Shown: positions 16,772 to 25,483, counted from the stretch's first letter. The stretch is DNA of 45,239 nt from Streptomyces cellulosae (GCF_000721105.1 NZ_JOEV01000053.1:1-45239), one strand, 5' to 3'. The notes: generated by a model not told the origin, from the letters alone. Numbers and translations: made by a program.

Positions 16772-19700
16772 GTGGCGGGGCGTCGTGAGGTGCCGGTGGA
16801 TCCGGCGGCGGGTCCGGTGCAGCGGTTCGCGTTCGAGTTACGCAAGCTGAGAGCGGAGGCGGACGGGATCACCTACCGTTCGCTGTCCCAGCGGGCGGGC
16901 TACTCGGTGACCACGCTGTCGCAGGCGGCGGCGGGCGAGCAGTTGCCGACCCTGCCGGTGGCCCTGGCCTATGCGGGGGCGTGCGGTGGAGACCTGGCGC
17001 AATGGGAGGCCCGGTGGAAGGAGGCGGTGGAGGAGTCCGCCGGTGACGGCTCTCGGGACGACGACGGACCACTCACGCCGTACCGGGGCCTGGCACGGTT
17101 CGAGGCCGGGGACAGCGGCCTGTTCTTCGGCCGGGAACAACTCACCGCCGACCTGGTCGACCTGCTGCGCCGTCGGCGGTTCGCCGCGGTCTTCGGTCCC
17201 TCCGGCAGCGGCAAGTCCTCCCTGCTGCGGGCCGGCCTGATACCCGTCCTCCGGCAGGCTCAGGAGCCTGGCCTGCGGCCGGCCGCGATCCGGATCCTGA
17301 CCCCGGGCGAACGCCCCGCCCACAGCCACGCGTCCCTGCTCACCCCCGCATCTCCCGGTGACGGCGGCGCCGGGGCGGACACGGTCGTGATCGTCGACCA
17401 GTTCGAGGAGGTCTTCACCCTCTGCCACGATGCCGCCGAGCGCGCTCGCTTCATCGGTCTGTTGCTGACGGCCCGGCGGCCCGAGAGCCGCCTGCGGGTG
17501 CTGCTGGCGGTACGCGGTGACTTCTACGGCCGCTGCGCCGAGCACCGCGACCTGGCCGACGCACTGCGCGACGCCAACCTCCTGGCCGGAGCGATGAGCC
17601 CGGCGGAACTGCGCGACGCCGTCGTCAAGCCGGCCACGGCCGCCGGACTGTCCGTGGAACGCGCCCTCACCGCCCGGCTGGTCAAGGAGGTCGCCGACGC
17701 GCCGGGCGGGCTGCCCCTGCTGTCCCACGCGTTGCTGGAGACCTGGCGCCGCCGCCGCGGCAAGACACTGACCATGGCGGGGTACGAGGCTGCCGGACGC
17801 CTGGACGGCGCGATCGCCAAGACCGCCGAGAAGGTCTACGCCGGGTTCACCGAAGGCCAGGCGGCCGCCGCCCGCCGGGTGTTGCTGCGCATGGTCGCCC
17901 CCGGATGGGGGTCCCCCCGCTCGAGCGAAGTCGAGAGTGGGGGAGGCACCCCCGACACCCGCCGTCCCGTCGAGCGCGCGGAACTGCCCGGCCTCGGCCG
18001 GGACGACACCGCCCAGGTGGTGGAGGCACTCGCCGGGGCGCGGCTGCTCACCCTGGACGGCGACACGGTCGAGATGGCCCACGAGGCCCTGATCACGGCC
18101 TGGCCCCGGCTGCGCGGCTGGATCGAGGAGGACCGCGAACGCCTGCGGGTACACCGGAACCTGACCGAAGCGGCCCACACCTGGCAGGAACTGGGCCGCG
18201 AGGAGGGAGCCTTGTTCCGGGGAAGCCGGCTCGCCGCCGCCCGGGAACACTTCGGCGGCGCACCGCGCGAGGACCTGACCGAAGTGGAGCACGCCTTCCT
18301 CGACGCCGGCCGCCACCACGAGCAGAAGCGCCGTCGCCGGTACCGGCTGGTGCTCACCGCGGTCACCACCGCCCTGTGCCTCGCCCTCGCCGCCGCCGGC
18401 CTCGCCGTAGGACAGTGGCAGAGCGCCGTCACCGCCCAGCACCTGGCCCAGTCCCGGCAACTGGCCGCCCAGTCCGGTGCGTTGCTGGACTCCGAACCCG
18501 ACCTCGCCTCACTGCTCGCCGTGCACGCCTACCGGACCAGTCCGACCCGCGAGGCCGCCGCCGCCCTGTTCGCCGCCGCGGCGCTGCCGCTGCGCAAGCG
18601 CCTGACCGGCGGCACCGAACCCGTGGACTCCCTCACTCTCAGCGCGGACGGGCACACCGTCGCAGCCCAGAGTCGGGACGGCAAAGTGCGGATCTGGGAT
18701 CTGCCCGGGGGCCGGCTCCGACACACGTTCACCGGCCACGACACCGGCGAAGTCGCGGCGTTCAGCCCCGACGGGCGCACCCTCGCTGTCGCCACCGGCG
18801 GAGTCGTACGCATGTGGGATCCGGTCACCGGCAGGAAACTCGGAAACCTCACCATCCCCGGCGGTGCGATACGCGGGATCGCCTTCAGCCCTGACGGTCG
18901 TACCGTGGCCGCCGTCTCCGCGACGACGGTCCGGGTGTGGGACGTGACCACCGGCCGCAGGCGGCACGGTTTCACCGGCCATTACACCCCGGAATCGGTT
19001 GCCTTCGGCCCTGACGGACGTACCGTCGCCGCGGTGAGCCTCGGGGGACTGGTGCGCGTGTGGGACGTGGCCACCGGCCGCACCCGGACCACCCAGGACA
19101 GCCACATCGAGGGCTACGCGGTGGCGTTCAGCCCTGACGGGCGCACCTACGCGGTTGTCCGCACCGACGGTTCGGTGCAACTGCGGGAGGTGGTCACCGG
19201 CATGGTCCGGCGCACCATCAGGGACGGTGCCGTCGGGTCGAACGAACTGGCCTTCGCCCCGGACGGGCGGACCCTCGCCATTCCGGGCCGTGGGGACACG
19301 GTGCGACTGTGGGACACCGCCTCCGGCGCGGCGCGGGGCACCGTGACCGCCGGACACCACGGACGAGGACTCACGAGCGTGGCCCTCAGCGCGGACGGCA
19401 GCACCCTGGTCACCAGCAGCAACTCGGACCCCACCATTCGCGTCCACCGCCTGACTGCCTCTCGCCCGCGTACCACCCTGCGAGGCCACGAGGGCGCGTA
19501 CATCACGGACATGGCATTCGGTCCAGTCGGTCGCACGGTGGCTGCGGTCCGCCAAGGGGCGCCCGGCCGCGGCTCGGTACAGCTCTGGGATGCCAGTACC
19601 GGCGATCGCGACGGCACACTGGCTCTGGACACCGACCCGGCACTCCGGGAAGAGGAACTGCGCGTCACTGTTCTCCGCTTCGGAGCTGTGGGGTTCAGCC

Positions 19701-20518
19701 CGACGGGTCGCGCCCTGGCTGCCAGGGCCACCGAGAACGGCGTGATCGAGGTCCGGGAGGTCGCCACGGGCCGCCTTCGCCAAAGCCGCGCCACAGGCGA
19801 CATCGACACGGCGGTGTTCAGTCCCGACGGGACACGGCTGGCCCTCGTCGGCCATGACGGATCGGTTCGGATCTGGCACCTTTCGACCGGTGTCCTGCGC
19901 ACCGCCTACCCGGGCCACGGCGGATCCGTCAGGGCCATGGCGTTCGCCCCGGACGGCCGCACACTCGCCGTCGCGCAGGTCGGGGCGGGTGACGAACAGG
20001 TCAGGCTGCTCGACGCGGCGACCGGCCGGACCCAGCGCACCATCAAGCCGAGCGCCGGGATGCTGCTGGCCCTCGCGTTCAGCCCTAACGGGCACACCCT
20101 GGCCACCGCGAGCAGCGCCAAGGGAGCCATGAAGACGTGGGACGCACGCACCGGTCAGCTTCAGGACAGCTTCAGTCTCAGCGGTGAGGTGGAGGCGCTG
20201 GCCTTCAGCTCCGATGGGCGCACCCTGGCCGCGAGCAACGAACGAGGAGTCCACCTGTGGGACCTCGCCACCAGCCAGATCAGACGCACCCTGCCGGCCC
20301 GCTCGCCCGCAGAAGCGGTGGCGTTCAGCCCGGACGGACGGACCCTGGCCATCGGCACGGGCAGCTCCGTCGAGCTGTGGAACGTCGACCTGCCCGACCC
20401 GGCCCGCGCGATCCGCGACATCTGCGCGGCCGTCGACACCACGCTCACCTCTCTGGAACAGTCCCGCTACCTGCACGACCAGTCCACCGGAACCGGCTGC
20501 CGGCCGGCCGCGCGGTAG
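16772..20518 (+). CDS. HTH / STAND NTPase / WD40 signalling protein (nSTAND1-type) with a TTA codon
   Basis: The 1248-residue protein starts with an Xre-like helix-turn-helix (about 10-60, YRSLSQRAGYSVTTLSQAAAG). A STAND NTPase follows with Walker A GPSGSGKSS (about 142-150) and Walker B VVIVDQFEE (about 205-213), then a winged-helix region. One membrane helix is at about 525-548, and then come 14 WD40-like repeats (about 600-1215; F/LSPDGRT...VRVWD), enough for two seven-bladed propellers. STAND proteins are ATP switches that assemble when the repeat sensor meets a ligand; bacterial relatives act in conflict, development or death control. I chose GTG at 16772 because GGAGGGGGAAG precedes it. 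Codon 23 is TTA (16838-16840). A dispersed repeat is inserted in frame at about residues 378-394. Confidence 0.85.
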   Translation: MAGRREVPVDPAAGPVQRFAFELRKLRAEADGITYRSLSQRAGYSVTTLSQAAAGEQLPTLPVALAYAGACGGDLAQWEARWKEAVEESAGDGSRDDDGPLTPYRGLARFEAGDSGLFFGREQLTADLVDLLRRRRFAAVFGPSGSGKSSLLRAGLIPVLRQAQEPGLRPAAIRILTPGERPAHSHASLLTPASPGDGGAGADTVVIVDQFEEVFTLCHDAAERARFIGLLLTARRPESRLRVLLAVRGDFYGRCAEHRDLADALRDANLLAGAMSPAELRDAVVKPATAAGLSVERALTARLVKEVADAPGGLPLLSHALLETWRRRRGKTLTMAGYEAAGRLDGAIAKTAEKVYAGFTEGQAAAARRVLLRMVAPGWGSPRSSEVESGGGTPDTRRPVERAELPGLGRDDTAQVVEALAGARLLTLDGDTVEMAHEALITAWPRLRGWIEEDRERLRVHRNLTEAAHTWQELGREEGALFRGSRLAAAREHFGGAPREDLTEVEHAFLDAGRHHEQKRRRRYRLVLTAVTTALCLALAAAGLAVGQWQSAVTAQHLAQSRQLAAQSGALLDSEPDLASLLAVHAYRTSPTREAAAALFAAAALPLRKRLTGGTEPVDSLTLSADGHTVAAQSRDGKVRIWDLPGGRLRHTFTGHDTGEVAAFSPDGRTLAVATGGVVRMWDPVTGRKLGNLTIPGGAIRGIAFSPDGRTVAAVSATTVRVWDVTTGRRRHGFTGHYTPESVAFGPDGRTVAAVSLGGLVRVWDVATGRTRTTQDSHIEGYAVAFSPDGRTYAVVRTDGSVQLREVVTGMVRRTIRDGAVGSNELAFAPDGRTLAIPGRGDTVRLWDTASGAARGTVTAGHHGRGLTSVALSADGSTLVTSSNSDPTIRVHRLTASRPRTTLRGHEGAYITDMAFGPVGRTVAAVRQGAPGRGSVQLWDASTGDRDGTLALDTDPALREEELRVTVLRFGAVGFSPTGRALAARATENGVIEVREVATGRLRQSRATGDIDTAVFSPDGTRLALVGHDGSVRIWHLSTGVLRTAYPGHGGSVRAMAFAPDGRTLAVAQVGAGDEQVRLLDAATGRTQRTIKPSAGMLLALAFSPNGHTLATASSAKGAMKTWDARTGQLQDSFSLSGEVEALAFSSDGRTLAASNERGVHLWDLATSQIRRTLPARSPAEAVAFSPDGRTLAIGTGSSVELWNVDLPDPARAIRDICAAVDTTLTSLEQSRYLHDQSTGTGCRPAAR
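17903..17953. repeat. Dispersed Streptomyces repeat, full copy inside the STAND gene
   Basis: This 51-bp element has outer blocks GGATGGGGGTCCCCCC and GGGGGAGGCACCCCC around a CTCGAGCGAAGTCGAGAG core that is itself palindromic. It adds WGSPRSSEVESGGGTP to the protein without a frameshift. A second copy is at 6661-6710 and a half copy at 167-188. Confidence 0.85.
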
Positions 20519-20522
20519 GACG

Positions 20523-21716
20523 TCAGGAACCGCGCTCCCCAGGCACGGCGGCCCTCACCGTACCTGCGGACGAGGCGGCGACGTGGGGCGAACGCGCGAG
20601 CGTCTGCGCCAGTTCCACCAGCCCGCCGGTGCCGGGGACTTCGGTCGCGTACAGCCGGTACGCGCTTGGCGTGGACAGGGGCGGCCGGCGGGCGGCGGCG
20701 CGGTGCGCGGCGTCGTTCACCATCGCCGCCTCGGCCGCGAGGCGGGCCTCGTGCGGGTCGCGGCCCGCACGCAGGGCGGCGTCCAGGGCCTGTTCGCGGA
20801 TCCGGTCGTCGAAGTACGGGGCGAGCGCCAACAGGGCGTCGTGGATGGAGACTTCACGCCAGCGCAGCCGGTCCCTGGGCGACTGCCACCAGGTGCTCGG
20901 CGGCTTCGGCGCGGTGGAGGCGAAGCGCACCCGGGACCACAGCGGGTGCAGGCTGCGGTAGTCCTCGACACTGTGCCAGTGGGCGAGCACCGTCGGCAGC
21001 AGCCTCGGCAGCACGAACCCGGCGGAGAACAGCAGCGCCGCCAGCGCGGCCATCGGCGGGGCCACCTCGGTGGACAGCACGTCGAGGTCGTGGCCGGTCC
21101 AACGCGCCACGACGGCCGTGTACTTGGCCAGCTGGAAACCCACCAGGTCCAGCAGCGCGCCCGCCAGGATCAGCCACAGCCCGGCCCGCAGCAGCCCGGT
21201 GACCTCGCGCCCCCACTTGACGCACACCACGCACACCGCTCCCATCGCCGCGCTGTGCCCCAGCAGGTAGAGCACGGTCATCTCGCGCATGTACGGCGTG
21301 TTCGCGTAGTAGGTGTCGAGGTCGGTGAGCCGCTCGACGTGCGCGTCCGCCAGCGTGAACAGCGCGACGAGGGCGGCGATCAGCGCGCCGTACGCGGCGA
21401 CGGCCCGCAGCGCCAGGCGCCGGATCCGCTCCGGGGCACCGCCCCGCCAGTTGATCAGGAGGATGAGCAGGGAGCAGCTGTACGCCGAGAGCATGCCGTA
21501 GGTGAGCGGGGCGCCGAAGTTGGGGATGCCGGTGAGGTCGTTGACGGCGGCCAGGGTGACCGGCGCGGCGCAGACGAGGACGAGGGAGCCGAGCACGATG
21601 GCCGCGCAGGTGGACAGGGTCAGCGGGTCGCGCAGGGCGCTGGGCGACCGCCGGCGGAAGAGGACCGCGCAGGTCAGTCCGAAGACCGCGGCCGCCAGAT
21701 ACACGACGAGGCTCAT
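20523..21716 (-). CDS. MAB_1171c-like membrane protein, paralog 1
   Basis: The 397-residue protein has about seven membrane helices in the first 245 residues and a soluble helical C-terminal part. It shares with the two paralogs upstream the extracytoplasmic string ERLTDLDTYYANTPYMREM, the later ARWTGHDLDVLSTEVAPP, and the cytoplasmic WREVSIHDALLALAPYFDD. The family is annotated in databases as a putative transporter, with no demonstrated substrate. It is last in the four-gene minus-strand operon, and its stop is four bases from the convergent STAND gene's stop, with no obvious terminator between. The start ATG is separated from the previous gene by a 211-bp spacer filled mostly with a 23-bp tandem array. 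It could be a sensor or a channel; I cannot decide. Confidence 0.75.
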   Translation of the reverse strand: MSLVVYLAAAVFGLTCAVLFRRRSPSALRDPLTLSTCAAIVLGSLVLVCAAPVTLAAVNDLTGIPNFGAPLTYGMLSAYSCSLLILLINWRGGAPERIRRLALRAVAAYGALIAALVALFTLADAHVERLTDLDTYYANTPYMREMTVLYLLGHSAAMGAVCVVCVKWGREVTGLLRAGLWLILAGALLDLVGFQLAKYTAVVARWTGHDLDVLSTEVAPPMAALAALLFSAGFVLPRLLPTVLAHWHSVEDYRSLHPLWSRVRFASTAPKPPSTWWQSPRDRLRWREVSIHDALLALAPYFDDRIREQALDAALRAGRDPHEARLAAEAAMVNDAAHRAAARRPPLSTPSAYRLYATEVPGTGGLVELAQTLARSPHVAASSAGTVRAAVPGERGS

Positions 21717-21781
21717 GCCCGGGAACTCCGTTCGGACGATCGTGCGGCGGTGGGGGGACGGTGCGCCGCGGGCACCTGGTT

Positions 21782-21951
21782 CATGCGGTACCTGTCCGGA
21801 TTTTCACGCCGTACGCGTCCGGCTGTGGACGCCGCACCCGTTCGGACGTCCAGGACGTCCATGCCGGATCCATCCGGACACTCAGGCCGTACGCAAACGG
21901 ACACTCATGCCGCGCTCCTACGGCTCCTCACGCCGTACCCGTCCGGGTCGT
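21782..21951. repeat. Degenerate 23-bp tandem array, seven units
   Basis: Units begin at 21782, 21805, 21828, 21860, 21883, 21906 and 21929, each 23 bases; a 9-base insert (21851-21859) splits the series. The rough consensus starts CAYGCCGTAC and continues SCGTCCGGAC and then three variable bases. The last unit overlaps the 3' end of paralog 2 and encodes its final residues. As 23 is not a multiple of three, the array is not a coding repeat. Confidence 0.75.
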
Positions 21952-23121
21952 TCCGGCGCGCACGCGGGCGGCGGCGACGAGGGGGGAGGCGGTCAGCGCG
22001 TCGGCGACGGCCACGAGGGTGTCGGGCGCGGGGGCCCGGTCCTGGAAGCGTTCCGTCCCGTCCGGCGGTACGAGGGGATCCCGGTCCGGGCCGTGCCGGT
22101 CACGTTCCTCCACGGTCGCCGCGGCGATGACCGCGGCCCACGCGGTCGCCTCGGCCCGCTCCGGGTCGCCGCTCTCCCGGGCCGCGGCCTCCAGGGTCCG
22201 CTCGTACAGGTCCGGGTCGAAGAAGGCGTCCAGGCTGCCGAGGGCGTTGTGGATGCTGGTCTGCCGCCACACCAGCCGGGTGGCGGGGGAGGCCCAGCGG
22301 GGCCGGGGCAGCCGCAGCGAGCGCCGGGTGAGGAGCTCGTCCAGTTCCCGTTCCAGCGGCTCCAGCCGGGCGAAGTCCCGCCGTGCCCGTCGCCAGTGGG
22401 TCGTCCGGGGCCCGACGAGCGGGATCAGGATGCCCGTGACCGTCATCAGGGCGGCCAGTCCGGCGGCGGCCGGCGAGACCGTCGTACTCAGTCCCGACCA
22501 GTCGCGGCCGGACCAACGGGCCGTCACCGCCGCGAGTTTGGAGATGCTGTACCCGGCGTTGCACAGCGTCCCGAGACCCAGCACCACCAGGCCCGCCCGG
22601 AGCCAGCCGCGTACCTCGCGGGCCCAGCGCAGCGAGGACACCGTGGTGACGCTGACGGCGGCGAGGTGACCGGCCAGGTACAGCACGATCATCTCGGCGA
22701 TGAACGGGGTGGTGGCGTAGTAGGTGTCCAGGTCGGTGCGGCGTTCCACGGGCGCGTCGCCCAGGGCGAAGGTGACGGCGATGCCGAGCAGTACGAAGAC
22801 GTACGCCACGATCCAGCGGCGTGAGGTGCGGTGCACGTGCGGTCCGCCCCGCCAGTAGACGACCAGTACCTGGGAGGCGGCGCTGTACGCGGTGATCGAC
22901 GCGTACGTCAGCGGGGCGGCCAGGTTGGGGATGTCGCTGAGGTGGTTGACCGCGGCGACCGTCGGCTCGGCCCCGAGGAAGAAGCAGACTCCGGCCAGGC
23001 CCAGGACGGCACAGATCGCCCGTAGATAGGGGTCGCCGCGGTGCCGTACCAGGTCGGGGGCCTTCGCCACGAGGCCGAGCCACAGCAGGCCACAACTCAC
23101 GTAGTTGACCAGGCCGTTCAT
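21928..23121 (-). CDS. MAB_1171c-like membrane protein, paralog 2
   Basis: The 397-residue protein has the same plan as paralog 1. About seven N-terminal helices carry DLDTYYATTPFIAEM and ARWSGRDWSGLSTTVSP, and a soluble helical domain has WRQTSIHNALGSLDAFFDPDLYE. The ATG (23119-23121) overlaps the stop of the metallopeptidase gene, so the two are translationally coupled and probably work together. Its last codons lie within the tandem array, so the C-terminus RAGTTRTGTA may have been shaped by repeat growth. Function unknown. Confidence 0.75.
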   Translation of the reverse strand: MNGLVNYVSCGLLWLGLVAKAPDLVRHRGDPYLRAICAVLGLAGVCFFLGAEPTVAAVNHLSDIPNLAAPLTYASITAYSAASQVLVVYWRGGPHVHRTSRRWIVAYVFVLLGIAVTFALGDAPVERRTDLDTYYATTPFIAEMIVLYLAGHLAAVSVTTVSSLRWAREVRGWLRAGLVVLGLGTLCNAGYSISKLAAVTARWSGRDWSGLSTTVSPAAAGLAALMTVTGILIPLVGPRTTHWRRARRDFARLEPLERELDELLTRRSLRLPRPRWASPATRLVWRQTSIHNALGSLDAFFDPDLYERTLEAAARESGDPERAEATAWAAVIAAATVEERDRHGPDRDPLVPPDGTERFQDRAPAPDTLVAVADALTASPLVAAARVRAGTTRTGTA

Positions 23122-23663
23122 CTTCGGGGCCCGCGGTAGTCGAGCGCGGCGCCGATGCGTCCGGCGATGTCGTCCTGGGCGCCCTCGCCCGACGCCGGGT
23201 CGTCGCCGTCCGCCGCGGCCTCCAGCCAGGGCCGCAGCCGGCCGCTCATCAGCATGCCGAACCGGTCGGCCTCCTGCTCGTCGTCCAGGCTGAAGTCGGT
23301 TCGCGCGGCGACGGGCCGCAGGGGACTTCCGACGCTGGTAGGAGGACGGTCCGCGCCCTGCTGATGCATGTGCCACACCTCATGACAGAAGATGACGATC
23401 TGATGCCATACCGCGGCCCGCCGGTCGACGACGACGATGTCCTGGGTGTCGCCCTCCAGCCACAGGCCGCTCGCGGTGTGCGGCGGGAACACCTCCCGGC
23501 GCACCACGACCTCCCGGCCCCGCCACCGGCTGACGGAGGCCACGAGCGCGTCGAACAGGGCCTCCGGGTCCGCGGGAACCGGGGCCCGCAGGGGTCCGAT
23601 GAGCACGGCGGCCAGCCGGCGCATCTCCTTCCTGCCGCGCACCGTCGCCAGGTGCCGGGCCAT
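23118..23663 (-). CDS. ImmA/IrrE-like HExxH metallopeptidase
   Basis: The 181-residue protein holds a zinc-peptidase motif HEVWHMH (H94, E95, H98) and a downstream acidic DDEQEADRF (about 128-134) that can give the third ligand. It has no signal peptide or membrane helix, so it acts in the cytoplasm. Size and motif fit ImmA/IrrE-type proteases, which cut repressors and are often listed as toxin components. In Streptomyces such genes commonly lie beside MAB_1171c-like genes together with a small Xre regulator; no Xre gene is present in this operon. It lies 12 bases after the third paralog and overlaps the start of paralog 2. A cut target among the neighbours, including the HTH-bearing STAND protein, is speculation. 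Confidence 0.78.
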   Translation of the reverse strand: MARHLATVRGRKEMRRLAAVLIGPLRAPVPADPEALFDALVASVSRWRGREVVVRREVFPPHTASGLWLEGDTQDIVVVDRRAAVWHQIVIFCHEVWHMHQQGADRPPTSVGSPLRPVAARTDFSLDDEQEADRFGMLMSGRLRPWLEAAADGDDPASGEGAQDDIAGRIGAALDYRGPRR

Positions 23664-23675
23664 GCGTCCCTTCAG

Positions 23676-25433
23676 TTACCTCACCTCCGGCGCGACGGCG
23701 GCCGGACCGGCCACCGGGGCCGCCACGGCCGCGACCGCCGCGTCGGCCGCCCGGGCCCGCACCGCGTCGATCACCTCGGTCCACCGCAGCGCCCGCGAGA
23801 CGGCCCCGATCTCCCGGAGCAGGTCGGTGGTGTCGGGGTCGCCCATCCCTCCGCTCCGTGGCGCGGTGCTCCCGGGGACCCCGTCGGGCTGACGGCCGCC
23901 GGCCCGCTCTCGTCCGGAGGGGGCACCCACGGCCGCGCGGTCGTCGACCGTCTCGTCCACCACGGCCGTACGCCCGCGCGGGGCGGGGCCCTCATCACTC
24001 AGGGACACTCCCGTTCCCCGCGGCGGGACGCGGTCCGCCACTCGTACGGGCTCCTGTGCCCGCGCGTCCACGGACCCGTTCACCGGCGGCGCCGTCGGGT
24101 CGTCGGCCGCTGACTCCACCACGGCCGCCCGTCCGCGCGGGGCGGGACCCTCTTCCCGCAGCGGTCCTCGCGCGCCCGGCGGCGGGAGGCTGCCCGCCCC
24201 TCGGACGGCCTCGCGCGGCCGCGACCTTGCGGACACGTCCGCCGACCCGCTCACCCGTCCCGACGAGTGCCGCCGGCCGACGCCGGCCCGGTCCGCCCGG
24301 TCCGCCAGGTCCTCCCCGTCCGCCCCCGATGGACCCGCCACCCCCGTCGGGCCCGTCCCCGCCTCCACCAGTTCCAGGACCGCCACCGCCGCCGCCACGG
24401 CCTTCGCCCGGTCCGGGGTGAGGCCGAGGGCGAGGGCGGCGTCGTAGGAGCGGGCGCGCAGGTCCTCGTCGAGGTGGCCGGCCAGCGGGAGCAACGTGTC
24501 GCGGATGAAGGTCTCGCGGCGGGTCAGGCGCAGTTCCGGGGTGGCGCGCAGCAGAAAGGGCAGCCCGTGGCCGTTGACGCGGCGGGTGAGCAGGTACAGC
24601 GGACGCAGTTCGTGGTGGGCCAGCCGGAGGCGCCGGCGCTCGTGCAGGTACTGGCCGGCGTGCGGCAGGATGAAGCCGACGGCGATCAGGACGGCCGACA
24701 GACAGGCCACCGGCGGGGCGACGACGGTGCTCAGCCAGTCCAGGTCGTGCCCGGTCCAACGGGCCGTGACGGCGGTGAGTTTGGCGGCGTCGAACACCAA
24801 CTGGCTGGCGTAGCCGAGGCCGAGGAACTTCAGTCCCCAGCGCAGCCAGGCGTCGAGGCCGTGGGTGCGTACCCAGTTCCAGATCAGGCGGGAGGTGATC
24901 ACGGTGGCCACGGTGTGCGCGAGCAGGTAGAGCAGGATCTCCTCGCGCATGAACGGGGTGTTGGCGTAGTAGGTGTCCAGGTCCCGCAGCCGCTCCACGG
25001 GTGCGTCCGCGAGCGCGAACAGCACCCACAGGGCCACGATCACCCCGGAGTAGACCGCTATCACCCAGCGCATCGCGCGCCGGGTGCCGTCCGAGCGGTC
25101 GGACAGCCCGTTGCGCCAGGCGATGATCAGCAGCAGACAGGACCCGCAGAACGCGGTGAGCAGCGAATAGACCAGGGGTGCCGAGATGTTGGGCACCCCG
25201 GTGACCCGGTTCGTCCAGACGATCGTCGAGGGCGTGACGAACACGAACACACAGCAGGCGAGCAGCAGCAGCCCGCCGACCGCGCGCAGCAGCGGGTCCT
25301 TCCACAGCCGGATGATCGTGGGCAGTTTGATCGCCAGCGCGGTGGCGAGCACCGCGGTGGGAATCCAGAAGGAGATGGCGTACATGCTGAGTTCGAGGTC
25401 GTAGCGCGCACCGAGGCCGAGGGCGTACGCCAC
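23676..25433 (-). CDS. MAB_1171c-like membrane protein, paralog 3, with a long disordered tail
   Basis: The 585-residue protein is the first gene of the operon. Residues 1-255 form about seven membrane helices with DLDTYYANTPFMREE and ARWTGHDLDWLSTVVAPP, and the next 100 residues are the helical domain (RRETFIRDTLLPLAGHLDE). Unlike its paralogs it adds about 200 residues rich in Arg, Gly, Pro and Ala. That tail has a 53-residue internal duplication in which EGPAPRGR(A/T)AVV recurs (near 428 and 481). The GTG start follows an unusually long purine tract of repeated GGAGG-like blocks (25440-25465). The tail ends in a short helical segment (DTTDLLREIGAVSRALRW) that could be a docking site. Function unknown. 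Confidence 0.75.
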   Translation of the reverse strand: MAYALGLGARYDLELSMYAISFWIPTAVLATALAIKLPTIIRLWKDPLLRAVGGLLLLACCVFVFVTPSTIVWTNRVTGVPNISAPLVYSLLTAFCGSCLLLIIAWRNGLSDRSDGTRRAMRWVIAVYSGVIVALWVLFALADAPVERLRDLDTYYANTPFMREEILLYLLAHTVATVITSRLIWNWVRTHGLDAWLRWGLKFLGLGYASQLVFDAAKLTAVTARWTGHDLDWLSTVVAPPVACLSAVLIAVGFILPHAGQYLHERRRLRLAHHELRPLYLLTRRVNGHGLPFLLRATPELRLTRRETFIRDTLLPLAGHLDEDLRARSYDAALALGLTPDRAKAVAAAVAVLELVEAGTGPTGVAGPSGADGEDLADRADRAGVGRRHSSGRVSGSADVSARSRPREAVRGAGSLPPPGARGPLREEGPAPRGRAAVVESAADDPTAPPVNGSVDARAQEPVRVADRVPPRGTGVSLSDEGPAPRGRTAVVDETVDDRAAVGAPSGRERAGGRQPDGVPGSTAPRSGGMGDPDTTDLLREIGAVSRALRWTEVIDAVRARAADAAVAAVAAPVAGPAAVAPEVR

Positions 25434-25439
25434 ACGCCT

Positions 25440-25465
25440 CCCCTCCTCCTTCTCCTCCTCCTTGG
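25440..25465 (-). promoter_or_regulatory. Multiple overlapping Shine-Dalgarno-like blocks
   Basis: Read on the minus strand the bases before the GTG of paralog 3 are almost all purine, with several GGAGG or AGGAG blocks in series. The nearest (GGGGAGG, spacing about four) is suitable for initiation; the others could act as standby sites. Confidence 0.5.
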
Positions 25466-25483
25466 TTTTTCGAGGTTACGCGC

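Noticed and set aside
18509..20476. 655-codon minus-strand open frame opposite the WD40 repeats
   Set aside because: The repeats in it mirror the WD40 DNA repeats; there is no ribosome site and no recognisable fold.
20519..20522. Terminator between the STAND gene and paralog 1
   Set aside because: The gap is four bases and no convincing stem is visible around the stops.
21782..21951. CRISPR array
   Set aside because: The 23-bp units are contiguous without spacers and no cas gene is near.
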